Source: Sulfuricurvum sp. (GTDB lineage Bacteria; Campylobacterota; Campylobacteria; Campylobacterales; Sulfurimonadaceae). Taken from it: DNA of 64,000 nt. The notes below the pieces were generated by a model. The model was not told where the DNA came from and searched no databases. It saw only the letters and a list, made by a program, of their open reading frames with translations. The stretch lies in NCBI GenBank assembly GCA_020721585.1, contig DYMK01000009.1, forward strand, positions 1 through 64,000, read 5' to 3'. The position numbers and the translations under genes are program-made. Every line of letters begins with the position of its first letter. The stretch's first letter is position 1. Below, piece by piece: positions 1 to 8,610 of this stretch.

Positions 1-15
1 AACAACAAAAATTAA

Positions 16-840
16 CTAACTTTTAGGGGTATTCCTTTGCAATGCGAATTCGCCTTTAACTATTCGATAGCTGCATGGGATGCGCTTGGCGCACCGAGTA
101 TTGTGTATAAGGTCGGAGAAAATCCCTATTTTCATTCTTTTTATAGTCAGTTAAAACAAGAGTATGTCTCCGCACGATGGGGCATGTTTGAAGGGCTAAA
201 TCTTGAGAATGTACACTTTTCCGATCGTGATACTGCTTTGGATGAAACTTATGATAATGGAGTCTATTGTTTAGCAATTGAAAAAATAAAATCAGCTTTT
301 AGGGTTCAATACGCTATTTTTGACAAAATAGCATTTTTTATTGCCAAATATTTTCAGATAGATGATCTCAAAGATCATCAAATTGATTTTAAAACCATTT
401 GGTATTCAGATCAAAAAACTAGGAAAAAATTAAGAGAAATTTTTGATAGAAGAGAAAATTTACCCTTATTGGCACTTTTTAGAATGAGTAAGGATTTTAT
501 GGTTACAAGACAACCTACCGATTTTGATACTGAAGAACCAATAGATCCTTTGGCGCAAAGATTGTGGGAAATTAGAAACACCATGGAGCATAAATATCTC
601 CGAGTTGTGTATTATCCATCTTTTGGAGAAGAAGTAAAAGATATTAGCGAGATTATTACCCTTGATGAATTGACTGAACTTACAATGAATATTACTAAAA
701 AAGCAAGAGCAGCATTAATTTACTTGTCTTTGGCTATTCATAAAGAAGAAGAATGTAAAAAAAGTTTACGTAACGATCTTGTCGGAGAAATGGGTGGTGG
801 TGACATGATTCCTGATAGTTGTAAGAAAAAAAGTAGGTGA
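16..840 (+). pseudogene. LA2681-type HEPN domain protein, N-terminally truncated
   Basis: The open frame runs from just after a stop at 13-15. The first plausible start is TTG at 37, with no clear ribosome site, giving 267 residues. The central part resembles the C-terminal domain of LA2681-family HEPN proteins. It has a conserved stretch around DKIAFFIAKYF (97-107), an IWY motif (121-123) and a HEPN R-x4-H motif, RNTMEH, at 180-185. HEPN proteins of this kind are predicted RNA-binding or RNA-cleaving stress or defence proteins, and full-length members carry a longer N-terminal region that is missing here. This suggests a deletion or frameshift remnant, although the preceding sequence lies outside the window. 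The DNA is more AT-rich than the core genes downstream. Domain call moderately sure; loss of function is inferred. Confidence 0.55.
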
Positions 841-860
841 GAAGTATAATCATAGCAATC

Positions 861-888
861 CGAAGGGGTGATTAAGCCCTTCGTTTTT
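861..888 (+). terminator. Rho-independent terminator after the HEPN gene
   Basis: A perfect seven-base stem, CGAAGGG with CCCTTCG (861-867 and 877-883), is followed by five T. It starts 21 bases after the HEPN stop codon, so it most likely ends that transcript. There is no good T-tract on the other strand. Confidence 0.7.
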
Positions 889-934
889 GATTAATGCAAA
901 GCGGGTGCGAACACCATTAGCACTAAAAAGATCA

Positions 935-1039
935 CTATGTAAATTGATAACAAAGATTTCCCTTTGAGTGAGTTCCCACCCACCCCAACCTTATTTTTTT
1001 ACATAAAAAAAGGGCGATGACCAAAAAGTCACCACCCAT
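935..1039 (-). CDS. possible 34-residue hydrophobic peptide
   Basis: A minus-strand ATG at 1039, preceded by GGATAGGTGAG, opens a 34-codon frame ending at 935. The N-terminus is hydrophobic (FLVIALFLC at 5-13) and followed by KK, the layout of small membrane-active peptides such as type I toxins. The start of the gene overlaps a strong hairpin. I do not recognise the sequence. It lies in an otherwise gene-free stretch (841-1260), so it may equally be chance coding potential over a decayed gene. Confidence 0.2.
   Translation of the reverse strand: MGGDFLVIALFLCKKIRLGWVGTHSKGNLCYQFT
1005..1037 (-). terminator. hairpin with T-tract, minus strand
   Basis: Read on the minus strand, GGGTGGTGAC and GTCATCGCCC form a ten-pair stem with two G-U pairs, followed by seven T. 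The plus-strand version has two mismatches, so the signal belongs to minus-strand transcription. It sits within the candidate small ORF 935-1039, which is odd for a simple terminator. Confidence 0.45.
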
Positions 1040-1260
1040 CTCACCTATCCGTTAATCAGACAGAAAGGATTTCTTTGTATCAATTACAAGGAAAGTATAG
1101 CATAACTAAAATGTCAGTGTGTTTGCTTTTTTACCAATGAGATAAAGATATCAAAGAGTAAGGGAAGAATGCTCTTTCTCACGATCAAAACCGGGATCGT
1201 TAGAAAAAACTGCAGAATTTAACTCCGCGCTTGACAGGATAAAGTAGCAAATGGAGGTGG

Positions 1261-1743
1261 AAATTAATTAGGCTGAAAAGTTGTCTTGATTTTTCAGACC
1301 ATTATAAAATTCCCGTTCTTGGGGTCGTGTATGCCCCTGCATTGGAAGAGATGTATTGGGCGAAAAAGGGGGAAGGGGCATTTAAAAATGGGGTTGCTTT
1401 ACCCTTAAAAGTGAATTCAACTCCTGAAAAAATTGTGACCGTGGTCGCTTCCAAATCGCACCTTTCCGAAGAGACCCAAGCCTTTATTGAGAATGTACGG
1501 TCTTCGACCGAGGTATTACATTTTAGCTCACGAGGCAGTTCCCTAAAAGTGTGCATGGTCGCAGAGGGGAGCGCCGATATTTATCCCCGTTTGGCTCCGA
1601 CGATGGAGTGGGATACCGCAGCTGCTGATGCGATCGTCCGTGAAAGCGGGAAGATGACGTATCAATACGCTACCACGCTCTCCCTTGACTATAACAAAGA
1701 AAATCTCCTTAATCCGTGGTTTGTGGTGACTAAAAGGTTTTAA
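1261..1743 (+). pseudogene. cysQ: cysQ remnant (3'(2'),5'-bisphosphate nucleotidase), 5' half missing
   Basis: The frame from about 1261 encodes only the C-terminal half of a CysQ/inositol monophosphatase-family protein. Visible hallmarks are PVLGVVYAPALEEMYWA near the join, the KGEGAF-N-G strand, a VVASKSH segment and WDTAAADAIVRESG, which matches the family's W-D-x-A-A-A motif. The N-terminal metal-binding motifs (GExxE and DPLDGT) are absent upstream, where the sequence does not read as CysQ. The longest internal start is GTG at 1327. I infer a deletion that removed the 5' half; the product would lack most of the active site. CysQ normally hydrolyses PAP from sulfate assimilation and sits near surface polysaccharide genes in some relatives. 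Confidence 0.75.
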
Positions 1744-1794
1744 AGAGATGATTTTCGTTAAAATAGGGGGATTAAAACGTGGGAAAGAGAGATT

Positions 1795-2967
1795 ATGAAT
1801 TTTAAAACTATTTTTGTGTTGTCGAGTATTGTGAGTGCTTTAATGTTGGGGGGATGTACCAGTACGTCGTCGTTTCTCTCTTCCAGTGGTCCTAGTTACA
1901 CTGCGGTGGGGAGTACCAATCATGTGAATGATGCTATGGCGATTCAGGTCATTGATGTTAATGATAATATTGCACGTCATTTGGCAACGACAAAGGCTCA
2001 GGCGAACTTTTCTGAAGCATTTGGAACCAAGACCAGTTCCAATTATCCCGTAGCTTCGGGGGATGCCCTACAAGTATCCATTTGGGAAGCACCCCCTGCT
2101 ACCCTTTTTGGAGGGGGAATTTTAATGCCTACAGGGGTCTCTACCAGTGCAGTTAATACCTTTCCTGAACAAGTGGTTCAAAGCAATGGGATGATTAATA
2201 TCCCTTTTGCGGGACAAATTATGGTAGCGGGGAAATCGCTCAAAGAGATCGAAAAAGAGATCGTCCAACGTTTGCATGGCAAAGCCAATCAGCCTCAGGC
2301 AATGGTTTTGCTAACCAAAAATATGTCAGCTAATGTCACGGTTGTCGGAGAAGTGAACGCCAATCTTCGGATGCCTCTAAGCCCACGGGGAGAACGATTA
2401 TTGGATGCGCTTGCTGCTGCTGGAGGGGTCAAACAACCCATTCATAAAACCACCATGCAATTAACACGGGGGGATAAAGTCCGTGCAATGTCGTTGGAAA
2501 ATATCATTTTAGACCCCAAACAAAACATCGTATTGCAACCGGGCGATGTGTTGACTGCGATGTATCAACCCCTTAGCTTTACGATATTAGGGGCATTGGG
2601 AAAAAATGAAGAACAAAGTTTTGAAGCACAGGGGATTACCCTTGCGCAAGCACTGGCGCGCGCAGGAGGCTTACAAGATGCCCGTTCGGATGCCAAAGGG
2701 GTTTTTATCTTCCGCTTTGAAGATAAAGATGCCCTTGAATGGACCTCTAACCCAACCGCAACCGCGGATGGAAAAGTTCCTGTGGTCTATCGGATCGATC
2801 TACGTAATCCAGCGACCTTTTTTGTCGCGCAAAACTTTTTGATGCACAACAAAGATATTTTGTATGTCTCCAATGCTCCTGCAGCGGAAATGCAAAAATT
2901 TCTTAATATCGTGACCTCAACCCTCTTTACCATTACGGCACCTTTTAGCTCAGGATTAGTTAAATAG
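1795..2967 (+). CDS. polysaccharide export outer-membrane lipoprotein (Wza/KpsD-like)
   Basis: The 390-residue protein begins with a lipoprotein signal ending LMLGGC, with the lipidated Cys at 21. It is followed by a polysaccharide-export domain (YPVASGDALQVSIWE, then NGMINIPFAGQI with KSLKEIEKEI) and SLBB-like domains (VVGEVNANLRMPL, ILGALGKNEEQSF). Members form the outer-membrane channel for capsule or exopolysaccharide. The start follows AAAGAGAG. The glycosyltransferase starts 3 bases after its stop, so the two are co-transcribed. No polymerase, Wzc or ABC exporter is visible here, so this is probably the end of a larger or eroded locus. The family is clear; which polysaccharide is exported is unknown. 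Confidence 0.85.
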   Translation: MNFKTIFVLSSIVSALMLGGCTSTSSFLSSSGPSYTAVGSTNHVNDAMAIQVIDVNDNIARHLATTKAQANFSEAFGTKTSSNYPVASGDALQVSIWEAPPATLFGGGILMPTGVSTSAVNTFPEQVVQSNGMINIPFAGQIMVAGKSLKEIEKEIVQRLHGKANQPQAMVLLTKNMSANVTVVGEVNANLRMPLSPRGERLLDALAAAGGVKQPIHKTTMQLTRGDKVRAMSLENIILDPKQNIVLQPGDVLTAMYQPLSFTILGALGKNEEQSFEAQGITLAQALARAGGLQDARSDAKGVFIFRFEDKDALEWTSNPTATADGKVPVVYRIDLRNPATFFVAQNFLMHNKDILYVSNAPAAEMQKFLNIVTSTLFTITAPFSSGLVK

Positions 2968-2969
2968 CG

Positions 2970-4115
2970 ATGGTCATTGATGTCACCCGCTTGGTAGGTC
3001 GCTTTTTACAAAAACGGCTCCCCACGGGGGTGGATCGTGTTGACATTGAGTATGTGCGCGTGTATGGCGCTGATGCTCAAGCGTTGATTCGGTATCATGG
3101 ACGATGGCTTTTTTGTTCGTTAAACGATTCTAAACGCATTTATGATGCCTTGATTCATCGTCGTTTTGCATCTCATTGGCGCATTCGTTTCCTTATTCTT
3201 AAGGCGTATTATTTCTCATTTTGGTACACTCCCCCGAAAGACTCACTCCTGTTTAATCTTAGTCACAGTGGTCTGCATCAATCTGCTTACGAAGAGCAGG
3301 TGCAACGATATGGATTGAGGCTTATTGTGTTTATCCATGATCTGATCCCCATTACCCATCCTGAGTATGGTCGTTTGGATGGATATCCTTTGCACGTGCG
3401 TCGGATTGAGAGAGTTTTACGTTGCGCTAAAGGGATCATTGTAAACTCAAACGATACGTTAATGCAACTGCAAAGCTATGCACAGAGACACGTTTTTGTC
3501 ATGCCACCTTCGGTTACTGCCCATTTGGCTTCTGCCCCTTTGTTTCGTAGTGAGGATCACAAGAACGAAAAATCTCCCTATTTTGTGATGTTAGGTACCA
3601 TCGAACCGCGTAAAAATCATTGGTTAATCCTCCATATTTGGCGTAAAATGGTAGAAGAGATGGGAGAATTGACCCCTCAATTAGTGATTATTGGTCAGCG
3701 GGGTTGGGAATGTGAAAATATTGTTGCTTTATTGGAGCAATGCGCATCAATTCACCCCTATATTATTGAAAAAACCAAGTGTTCGGATGAGGAGCTTTCC
3801 CATTATTTGACGTTTGCCCAAGCGTTATTATTTCCTTCATTTGTCGAGGGGTATGGATTACCTTTGGCGGAAGCTTTGTCATTAAAAACACCCGTTATTG
3901 CCAGTAATTTAGGCGTTTTTCGTGAAATTGCTCAGGATATCCCCCACTATCTTGAACCATTGGATGGCAAAGGGTGGGAAGCGATGATACGTGAGTATAT
4001 GAAACCCGATTCTCTCCAACGAGCCGCGCAAATCACGCGGATGGAAAAGTTCCAACCCACGACATGGGAAGAACATTTTGGATGTGTGAATGATTTTTTG
4101 GAGACGTTAGCGTAA
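2970..4115 (+). CDS. GT-B fold glycosyltransferase, family 4 type
   Basis: 381 residues with the two-domain GT-B layout. The C-terminal nucleotide-sugar domain shows FVMLGTIEPRKNH, where the donor-binding loop begins. It also shows the E-x7-E signature region in FVEGYGLPLAEAL, followed by KTPVIASN and VFREIA. It should transfer a sugar from an activated donor onto a growing surface polysaccharide or lipid-linked acceptor at the inner face of the membrane. It is coupled to the export lipoprotein upstream (2-base gap). Donor and acceptor cannot be deduced. The next gene lies on the opposite strand. Confidence 0.85.
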   Translation: MVIDVTRLVGRFLQKRLPTGVDRVDIEYVRVYGADAQALIRYHGRWLFCSLNDSKRIYDALIHRRFASHWRIRFLILKAYYFSFWYTPPKDSLLFNLSHSGLHQSAYEEQVQRYGLRLIVFIHDLIPITHPEYGRLDGYPLHVRRIERVLRCAKGIIVNSNDTLMQLQSYAQRHVFVMPPSVTAHLASAPLFRSEDHKNEKSPYFVMLGTIEPRKNHWLILHIWRKMVEEMGELTPQLVIIGQRGWECENIVALLEQCASIHPYIIEKTKCSDEELSHYLTFAQALLFPSFVEGYGLPLAEALSLKTPVIASNLGVFREIAQDIPHYLEPLDGKGWEAMIREYMKPDSLQRAAQITRMEKFQPTTWEEHFGCVNDFLETLA

Positions 4116-4143
4116 CACGTTAGGGCTTTAGCCTCAAAAAGTA

Positions 4144-4911
4144 TTACAATCCAATAATAATATGCAGTGGAGAGATAAGTGCATACGCACGCGTCCCGAT
4201 ATGGAGGGGGAGGGTGGTATCGGTTAGGGCGATAAATGAGGTTCCACCATCGAGTTGGAGGGTCACTTCCATCTGATCTTCTAGCTCCTCAAGGGCGATA
4301 ATTGTCCCCTCAAGGAGATTGTTTTTCCCCGATTTTGGTGGAGAGGTAACGATACGAATATCACTGGATTTGATAATCGCGTAGGTATCACACCCTATCT
4401 CTAGCCCCATGTTTTCGACTGATTTAGCGGTAATGGTCGAGCGAAGGTGATCTAAGTCACTTAAGGCAAGGGTGAGGGTGGCATGGAGTCCATGGTGTTC
4501 GATAGCGATAAGTTTGGTGGGGAGTTGATTACGTGCGCTGGTGGTCAAAAAGGTACGGCTAAGGATGCGAGCGAGGTGTTGGGGGTCATCACCTGCTTGG
4601 GCAAAACGGTCGATAAATTGGCGGTGAAGTTCATTGAGACGATAAAACGTAGCAATGAGTTCATGGGCGTAGGGGGTAAGTTTGGTTCCACCGCCCCCGC
4701 GTCCCCCTGTGGTACGCTCGATGAGGGGAGAATCGGCTAAGAGATTCATCCCATTAATCCGTTCCCATGCGGCCTTGTAACTCATTTTCATCGCTTTGGC
4801 AGCGGCATTGATTGAACCGGTTTTGTCCACCCACTCTAAAAGATGGATTCTCCCCGCTCCTAGAAAGTTTTGGGATTCTTTGGTGAGCCAAAAACGTCCA
4901 TCAATCTGCAT
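4144..4911 (-). CDS. modE: ModE-type molybdate-responsive regulator
   Basis: 255 residues. The N-terminal LysR-like winged helix (about 28-75) reads TGSINAAAKAMKMSYKAAWE, then the glycine-rich wing GGRGGGGTKLT (69-79) typical of ModE. A TSARNQL motif follows, then two Mop/TOBE repeats that bind molybdate. In the family the molybdate-bound dimer represses the Mo transporter and can activate molybdoenzyme genes. It is the last gene of the minus-strand operon, 8 bases after the preceding hypothetical gene. No mod transporter is in the window, so its targets are elsewhere. Confidence 0.9.
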   Translation of the reverse strand: MQIDGRFWLTKESQNFLGAGRIHLLEWVDKTGSINAAAKAMKMSYKAAWERINGMNLLADSPLIERTTGGRGGGGTKLTPYAHELIATFYRLNELHRQFIDRFAQAGDDPQHLARILSRTFLTTSARNQLPTKLIAIEHHGLHATLTLALSDLDHLRSTITAKSVENMGLEIGCDTYAIIKSSDIRIVTSPPKSGKNNLLEGTIIALEELEDQMEVTLQLDGGTSFIALTDTTLPLHIGTRAYALISPLHIIIGL

Positions 4912-4919
4912 TTAAGGGG

Positions 4920-5429
4920 TCACTCCGCTGTCTCTTTCTTCGTAAAACTAAGTATTTTTTTGATGATTGTAATCGGACAAAAGAAGAGAATCTCAAAAAA
5001 TGGGTTGAGTAAAGTGGTCGTTTCATCGGGAATATCGAACGCTTTAAGGGTAAAGCCTTCCCCTTCTTCGGTGCCATTAAGGGTGACTCTAATGGTAAGT
5101 GTCCCCAATGCACGGAGCATATTAGTGATTGACTTAAAGAGTTTGTGCTTTTCATCCACCATAAGATTTTGATTTTCCTCGGTGCGTCCTTTTATCTGAG
5201 TGGAAAGCAACGCAAAATTATCCCGATGGATCGATTTATTCCACTGAATTGCCCCTTTGGGAAAGCGTAAAAGGGAGGTTTTGGACAAGAGCGGATGGGG
5301 TGAAGTATGACGAATGGTCTCGACAATACGCAAAAAAGCGTTTTTTCCCCCGACCGTATTGGCATAGCGGATCAGTTGGTCGCGAAGAAGAATTTTTTCC
5401 GCATCACTAAGCTGAGAGAAACGGCACAT
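4920..5429 (-). CDS. hypothetical protein between aroE and modE
   Basis: 169 residues that I do not recognise. The N-terminus (SDAEKILLRDQLIRYANTVG) looks helical. The centre has a helix-rich RTEENQNLMVDEKHKLFKSI segment, and the C-terminus ends with a hydrophobic stretch (FFEILFFCPITIIKKILSF, about 144-162) that could be a membrane anchor or amphipathic tail. It sits 8 bases upstream of modE and 40 bases downstream of aroE on the same strand. It is therefore likely expressed with ModE, but nothing ties it to molybdenum by motif. Confidence 0.6.
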   Translation of the reverse strand: MCRFSQLSDAEKILLRDQLIRYANTVGGKNAFLRIVETIRHTSPHPLLSKTSLLRFPKGAIQWNKSIHRDNFALLSTQIKGRTEENQNLMVDEKHKLFKSITNMLRALGTLTIRVTLNGTEEGEGFTLKAFDIPDETTTLLNPFFEILFFCPITIIKKILSFTKKETAE

Positions 5430-5469
5430 AAGACGACCCTTTGGAGTTAAGATGCGCCATTATACCGTG

Positions 5470-6261
5470 TTAGTATAAAAAACTTTGGCGTATCGCGTTG
5501 CGAATGGTTTCGTGGGAGAGTTGATGGTCGATAAAGAGGGCATTGGCTAAAACCCCCTGTTCTTGGAGCATATCCAGTCCATCTTTGTAGGGGAGAGAGG
5601 CATTCTTGACCATCGTTAAAAAGGGGGTCTCTTTCCCATAAATCACATCCACCGCCCCTTTAGCTGATTCAAGGAGAGGAATGAGTAGAGAATGGGGGAG
5701 GGGAAGTTCCTGATCACTTAATCCCGCCGAAGTGGTATTGATGATAAGATTAAAGGATTGAGGGGTAAGGGTTTGAGCTGTGTACGTCTCAAACCCTTTA
5801 CGCTTAAAATAATCCAATCGTCCGGAAGAACGGTTGACAATAGTGGGGGTGATACCCTTGTGACGCAGTGCAATGGCAAGGGCTTTGGCGGTTCCTCCCG
5901 CTCCGATGATGAGGGCAGTGGAGAGGAACCCAAACGACTGAATCGCGGCGATAAACCCATCGGCATCGGTATTGTAGCCAATGAGTCGATCCCCTTCACG
6001 GCATAAGGTATTTACCGCCCCTATCTCTTGGGCAATCCCCCGTACTTCGTCACACAAAGCAAAAGCGACCTCTTTGTGGGGGACGGTGACATTGGCACCG
6101 TTTAGGCATTGAGCAAAAAACACGTTGCGCAGTTGTTTCCCATCGGTGAGGTGCGTTCGGGTGTAGCATCCTGATATCCCATGCAGCGTAAACACGGTGT
6201 TGTGCATCAACGGTGAGCGCGAGTGGGTAATGGGATCCCCAAAAATCGTGAAAAGTTTCAT
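5470..6261 (-). CDS. aroE: shikimate dehydrogenase
   Basis: 263 residues, normal for the family. It reduces 3-dehydroshikimate to shikimate with NADPH in aromatic amino acid synthesis. The substrate site shows SRSP (14-17) and VTVPHKE with catalytic Lys63; the partner Asp is in GYNTDADG (D99). The nucleotide-binding loop is GAGGTAKA (120-127). The start codon overlaps the stop of trpE by 4 bases, so the two aromatic-pathway genes are translationally coupled. Confidence 0.95.
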   Translation of the reverse strand: MKLFTIFGDPITHSRSPLMHNTVFTLHGISGCYTRTHLTDGKQLRNVFFAQCLNGANVTVPHKEVAFALCDEVRGIAQEIGAVNTLCREGDRLIGYNTDADGFIAAIQSFGFLSTALIIGAGGTAKALAIALRHKGITPTIVNRSSGRLDYFKRKGFETYTAQTLTPQSFNLIINTTSAGLSDQELPLPHSLLIPLLESAKGAVDVIYGKETPFLTMVKNASLPYKDGLDMLQEQGVLANALFIDHQLSHETIRNAIRQSFLY

Positions 6262-7670
6262 GCGGGATTGATGAGATCATCAAGGGTACTGGTCAATGCC
6301 CCAAGCTTGTTGGTCACTTCCAAATATTCCAGTTCATGTACCGAATCTGCCACAATCCCTGCACCCGCTTGGAGGATGATTGCATCGGGTTTGATCAACG
6401 CGGTACGGATGGTGATGGCGGTATCCATATTCCCATCAAAACCAAAATAGCCAATAGTTCCGCTGTAAAAACTTCGCTTAACCCCCTCAAGTTGGGCGAT
6501 AAGCTCCATCGAACGGATTTTGGGCGCACCCGTCATCGTCCCCGCCGTAAAGGTCGCCGCAAGGAGATCAAACATATCTTTATCCTCCCGAAGATGGGCA
6601 TGGACATCGGAGACAATGTGCATCACGTGCGAATAACGCTCCACGTGCATCATCTCTTCGACTTTGACACTTCCTGTGACTGCAACCCGTCCCACATCGT
6701 TGCGCCCCAAATCGATGAGCATGAGATGTTCGGACAGCTCTTTGGGATCGGAGAGTAACTCCTCTTCGAGGGCTTTATCCCGCACTTTGTCTTTGCCCCG
6801 TTTACGGGTCCCTGCGATGGGACGAAGGAGAATCTCCCCATCGGTCAATCGTACCATCACTTCAGGGGAACTTCCAACAATACTAAAATCGCCATACTCC
6901 ATGAGATACATATACGGCGAGGGATTTTTGACCCGTAATACACGGTAAAAGCTCAAGGGATCGACATCGGCGTGTCGAATATAACGGTTGGTCATGAGAA
7001 TTTGGAACACATCACCACTGCGAATCATCGCTTTGGACGCATCAATCATGCTAAAAAAATGCTCTTTGGTGTGGATAAAATTGCCCCCGTGATCGTTTTG
7101 AATCGCAACAAGGGGGGTATAAGTGTAGGGCGATTTAAGGGAAATTTCCAATGCATTAAAGCGTTCGTGTATGGACTCAAGGGTGGTAATCAACGTAATG
7201 GTTAACTCCCGATGGGAGAGGATAGCGACCAGTTTGGGTAAAATCAAATCCATATCGGGGATAGTAGTTTGATCCTCAAGATTTTTCATTGCGTGGGTGA
7301 GGGTCGGCTCGAACACTTGCACCACATCGTATCCGACATACCCCATAAAACCATCAATGTACCCCAGTGCGAGTTCTTTGGCTTGGGTAGCATAATAGGC
7401 TGAATCGATGTTGTGGTAATACGCTTTGAGAAAAGCAAACGGAGATTGGGTAAGGGTGGTCTCTTCTCCCGCAGCGTTGGTGTAGTGGGTCACTCCATTG
7501 GTATAGCGCAGACGCTCCCGTGCACCTAAGGCGATAATGCTGTAGTTGCCATGGCTATTGCCCGCACTTTCCAGTAAAAAGGAGAGTTCATGAGGAAAGC
7601 TCTTTTTGAGCTTTTCATAGATAGCGATGGGGGCGAATTGATCTTGAAAAAAACGGTGCGAATATATCAC
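6258..7670 (-). CDS. trpE: anthranilate synthase component I
   Basis: 470 residues. It converts chorismate to anthranilate with a glutaminase partner. The tryptophan feedback motif LLES is at 32-35, and the chorismate-binding core shows NPSPYMY (249-255), GSSPE (266-270) and PIAGTRKRG. LLES favours TrpE over PabB. The glutamine amidotransferase trpG/trpD is not adjacent, which is unusual compared with canonical trp operons. It is coupled to aroE downstream and lies 9 bases from the SPOR gene upstream. Confidence 0.9.
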   Translation of the reverse strand: MIYSHRFFQDQFAPIAIYEKLKKSFPHELSFLLESAGNSHGNYSIIALGARERLRYTNGVTHYTNAAGEETTLTQSPFAFLKAYYHNIDSAYYATQAKELALGYIDGFMGYVGYDVVQVFEPTLTHAMKNLEDQTTIPDMDLILPKLVAILSHRELTITLITTLESIHERFNALEISLKSPYTYTPLVAIQNDHGGNFIHTKEHFFSMIDASKAMIRSGDVFQILMTNRYIRHADVDPLSFYRVLRVKNPSPYMYLMEYGDFSIVGSSPEVMVRLTDGEILLRPIAGTRKRGKDKVRDKALEEELLSDPKELSEHLMLIDLGRNDVGRVAVTGSVKVEEMMHVERYSHVMHIVSDVHAHLREDKDMFDLLAATFTAGTMTGAPKIRSMELIAQLEGVKRSFYSGTIGYFGFDGNMDTAITIRTALIKPDAIILQAGAGIVADSVHELEYLEVTNKLGALTSTLDDLINPA

Positions 7671-7679
7671 GATAATCCC

Positions 7680-8588
7680 TTATTTGACGCGGAATGCTTG
7701 AGCTTCAATGTTTTTACGTACATTGGCTAGCCCCTCTTTAGCAGCTTGTTCCCCTTGATAGGGACCTACGAGGAGTTTGGTCATATCCCCTACTTTTCGA
7801 GTGGTATATTTTAGACCACTGGCATTAAGGTGATTAATTAAAGTAGGATTAGGCTCTTTACTAAATGACCCCACTTGAATATAATAGGTGGTAGTATCTC
7901 CTACCGTAGCCTCTTTTGGCGTTGCTTTTGGGGTAAGGGGAGGTTTGGGTTCAGAAACTTTTTTTACCACACTGGGGGCTTTAACCTCAGAGGTCACTTT
8001 TTTGGGCTGAACGATGGGTTTAGCCTCTTTTTTGGGTTCTTCTTTTTTAGTCGGCTCTTTTTTGTTCTCTTCTTTTTTTGGTTTTTCGGCAATTACGTGT
8101 GGTTTTTTCTCCACAATGGCATTGGCTTGAGCTGTTTTTTTATCACTGTCCGATTTTTTTTCAGGGGCTTTTGCCACAGGTGCCGGCTGGATAATGGTTT
8201 TAGTAGGGGTTTCCTCCAATACCTCTTTGGGTGCGGAGGGGGAAATGGTTTTTTCTTGGATCGCTGGAATCACTTCTGTCGGTGCTGCTTGAATGACCTC
8301 TTTTGGCTCATTATCCATAGGGGTGAGCGTTGAATCGGTATTTTTTTCAGCTCCTTTTACCGGTTCTACAATGGGATCATTAATCACTTCGGTAGGAGCA
8401 TTAGGCTCAGGGGGAAGAACGCTTTGAAGCACTTTTTGAATATCATCACTTTTAAGTGATCGCATCCCTACGACAATTGCGACTAAGATAAGGGTTAATA
8501 GAAGAATAATCAGAAGCCATTTTTGTCTCCCTGATTTTAAACCGCTCTTGTTTAAGATAATATCGTTGAGTTCATTTAGTTCTTCCAT
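7680..8588 (-). CDS. membrane-anchored SPOR-domain protein
   Basis: 302 residues. A short cytoplasmic tail precedes one membrane segment (about 24-43). A long low-complexity linker rich in Pro, Lys and Glu (about 60-230, with repeated KKEEPKKEAK-like units) follows, then a C-terminal SPOR domain starting near YYIQVGSFSKEPN. SPOR domains bind denuded glycan strands at the division septum, so the protein likely sits in the inner membrane with its tip on septal peptidoglycan, like FtsN or DamX. It lies between glyA and trpE in the operon. Confidence 0.85.
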   Translation of the reverse strand: MEELNELNDIILNKSGLKSGRQKWLLIILLLTLILVAIVVGMRSLKSDDIQKVLQSVLPPEPNAPTEVINDPIVEPVKGAEKNTDSTLTPMDNEPKEVIQAAPTEVIPAIQEKTISPSAPKEVLEETPTKTIIQPAPVAKAPEKKSDSDKKTAQANAIVEKKPHVIAEKPKKEENKKEPTKKEEPKKEAKPIVQPKKVTSEVKAPSVVKKVSEPKPPLTPKATPKEATVGDTTTYYIQVGSFSKEPNPTLINHLNASGLKYTTRKVGDMTKLLVGPYQGEQAAKEGLANVRKNIEAQAFRVK

Positions 8589-8610
8589 CGAGTACTCCTA
8601 CGGGCAATTT

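Noticed and set aside
7875-8333. Phe/Gly-rich plus-strand frame opposite the SPOR gene
   Set aside because: It mirrors the low-complexity Lys/Glu/Pro linker on the other strand; composition artefact.
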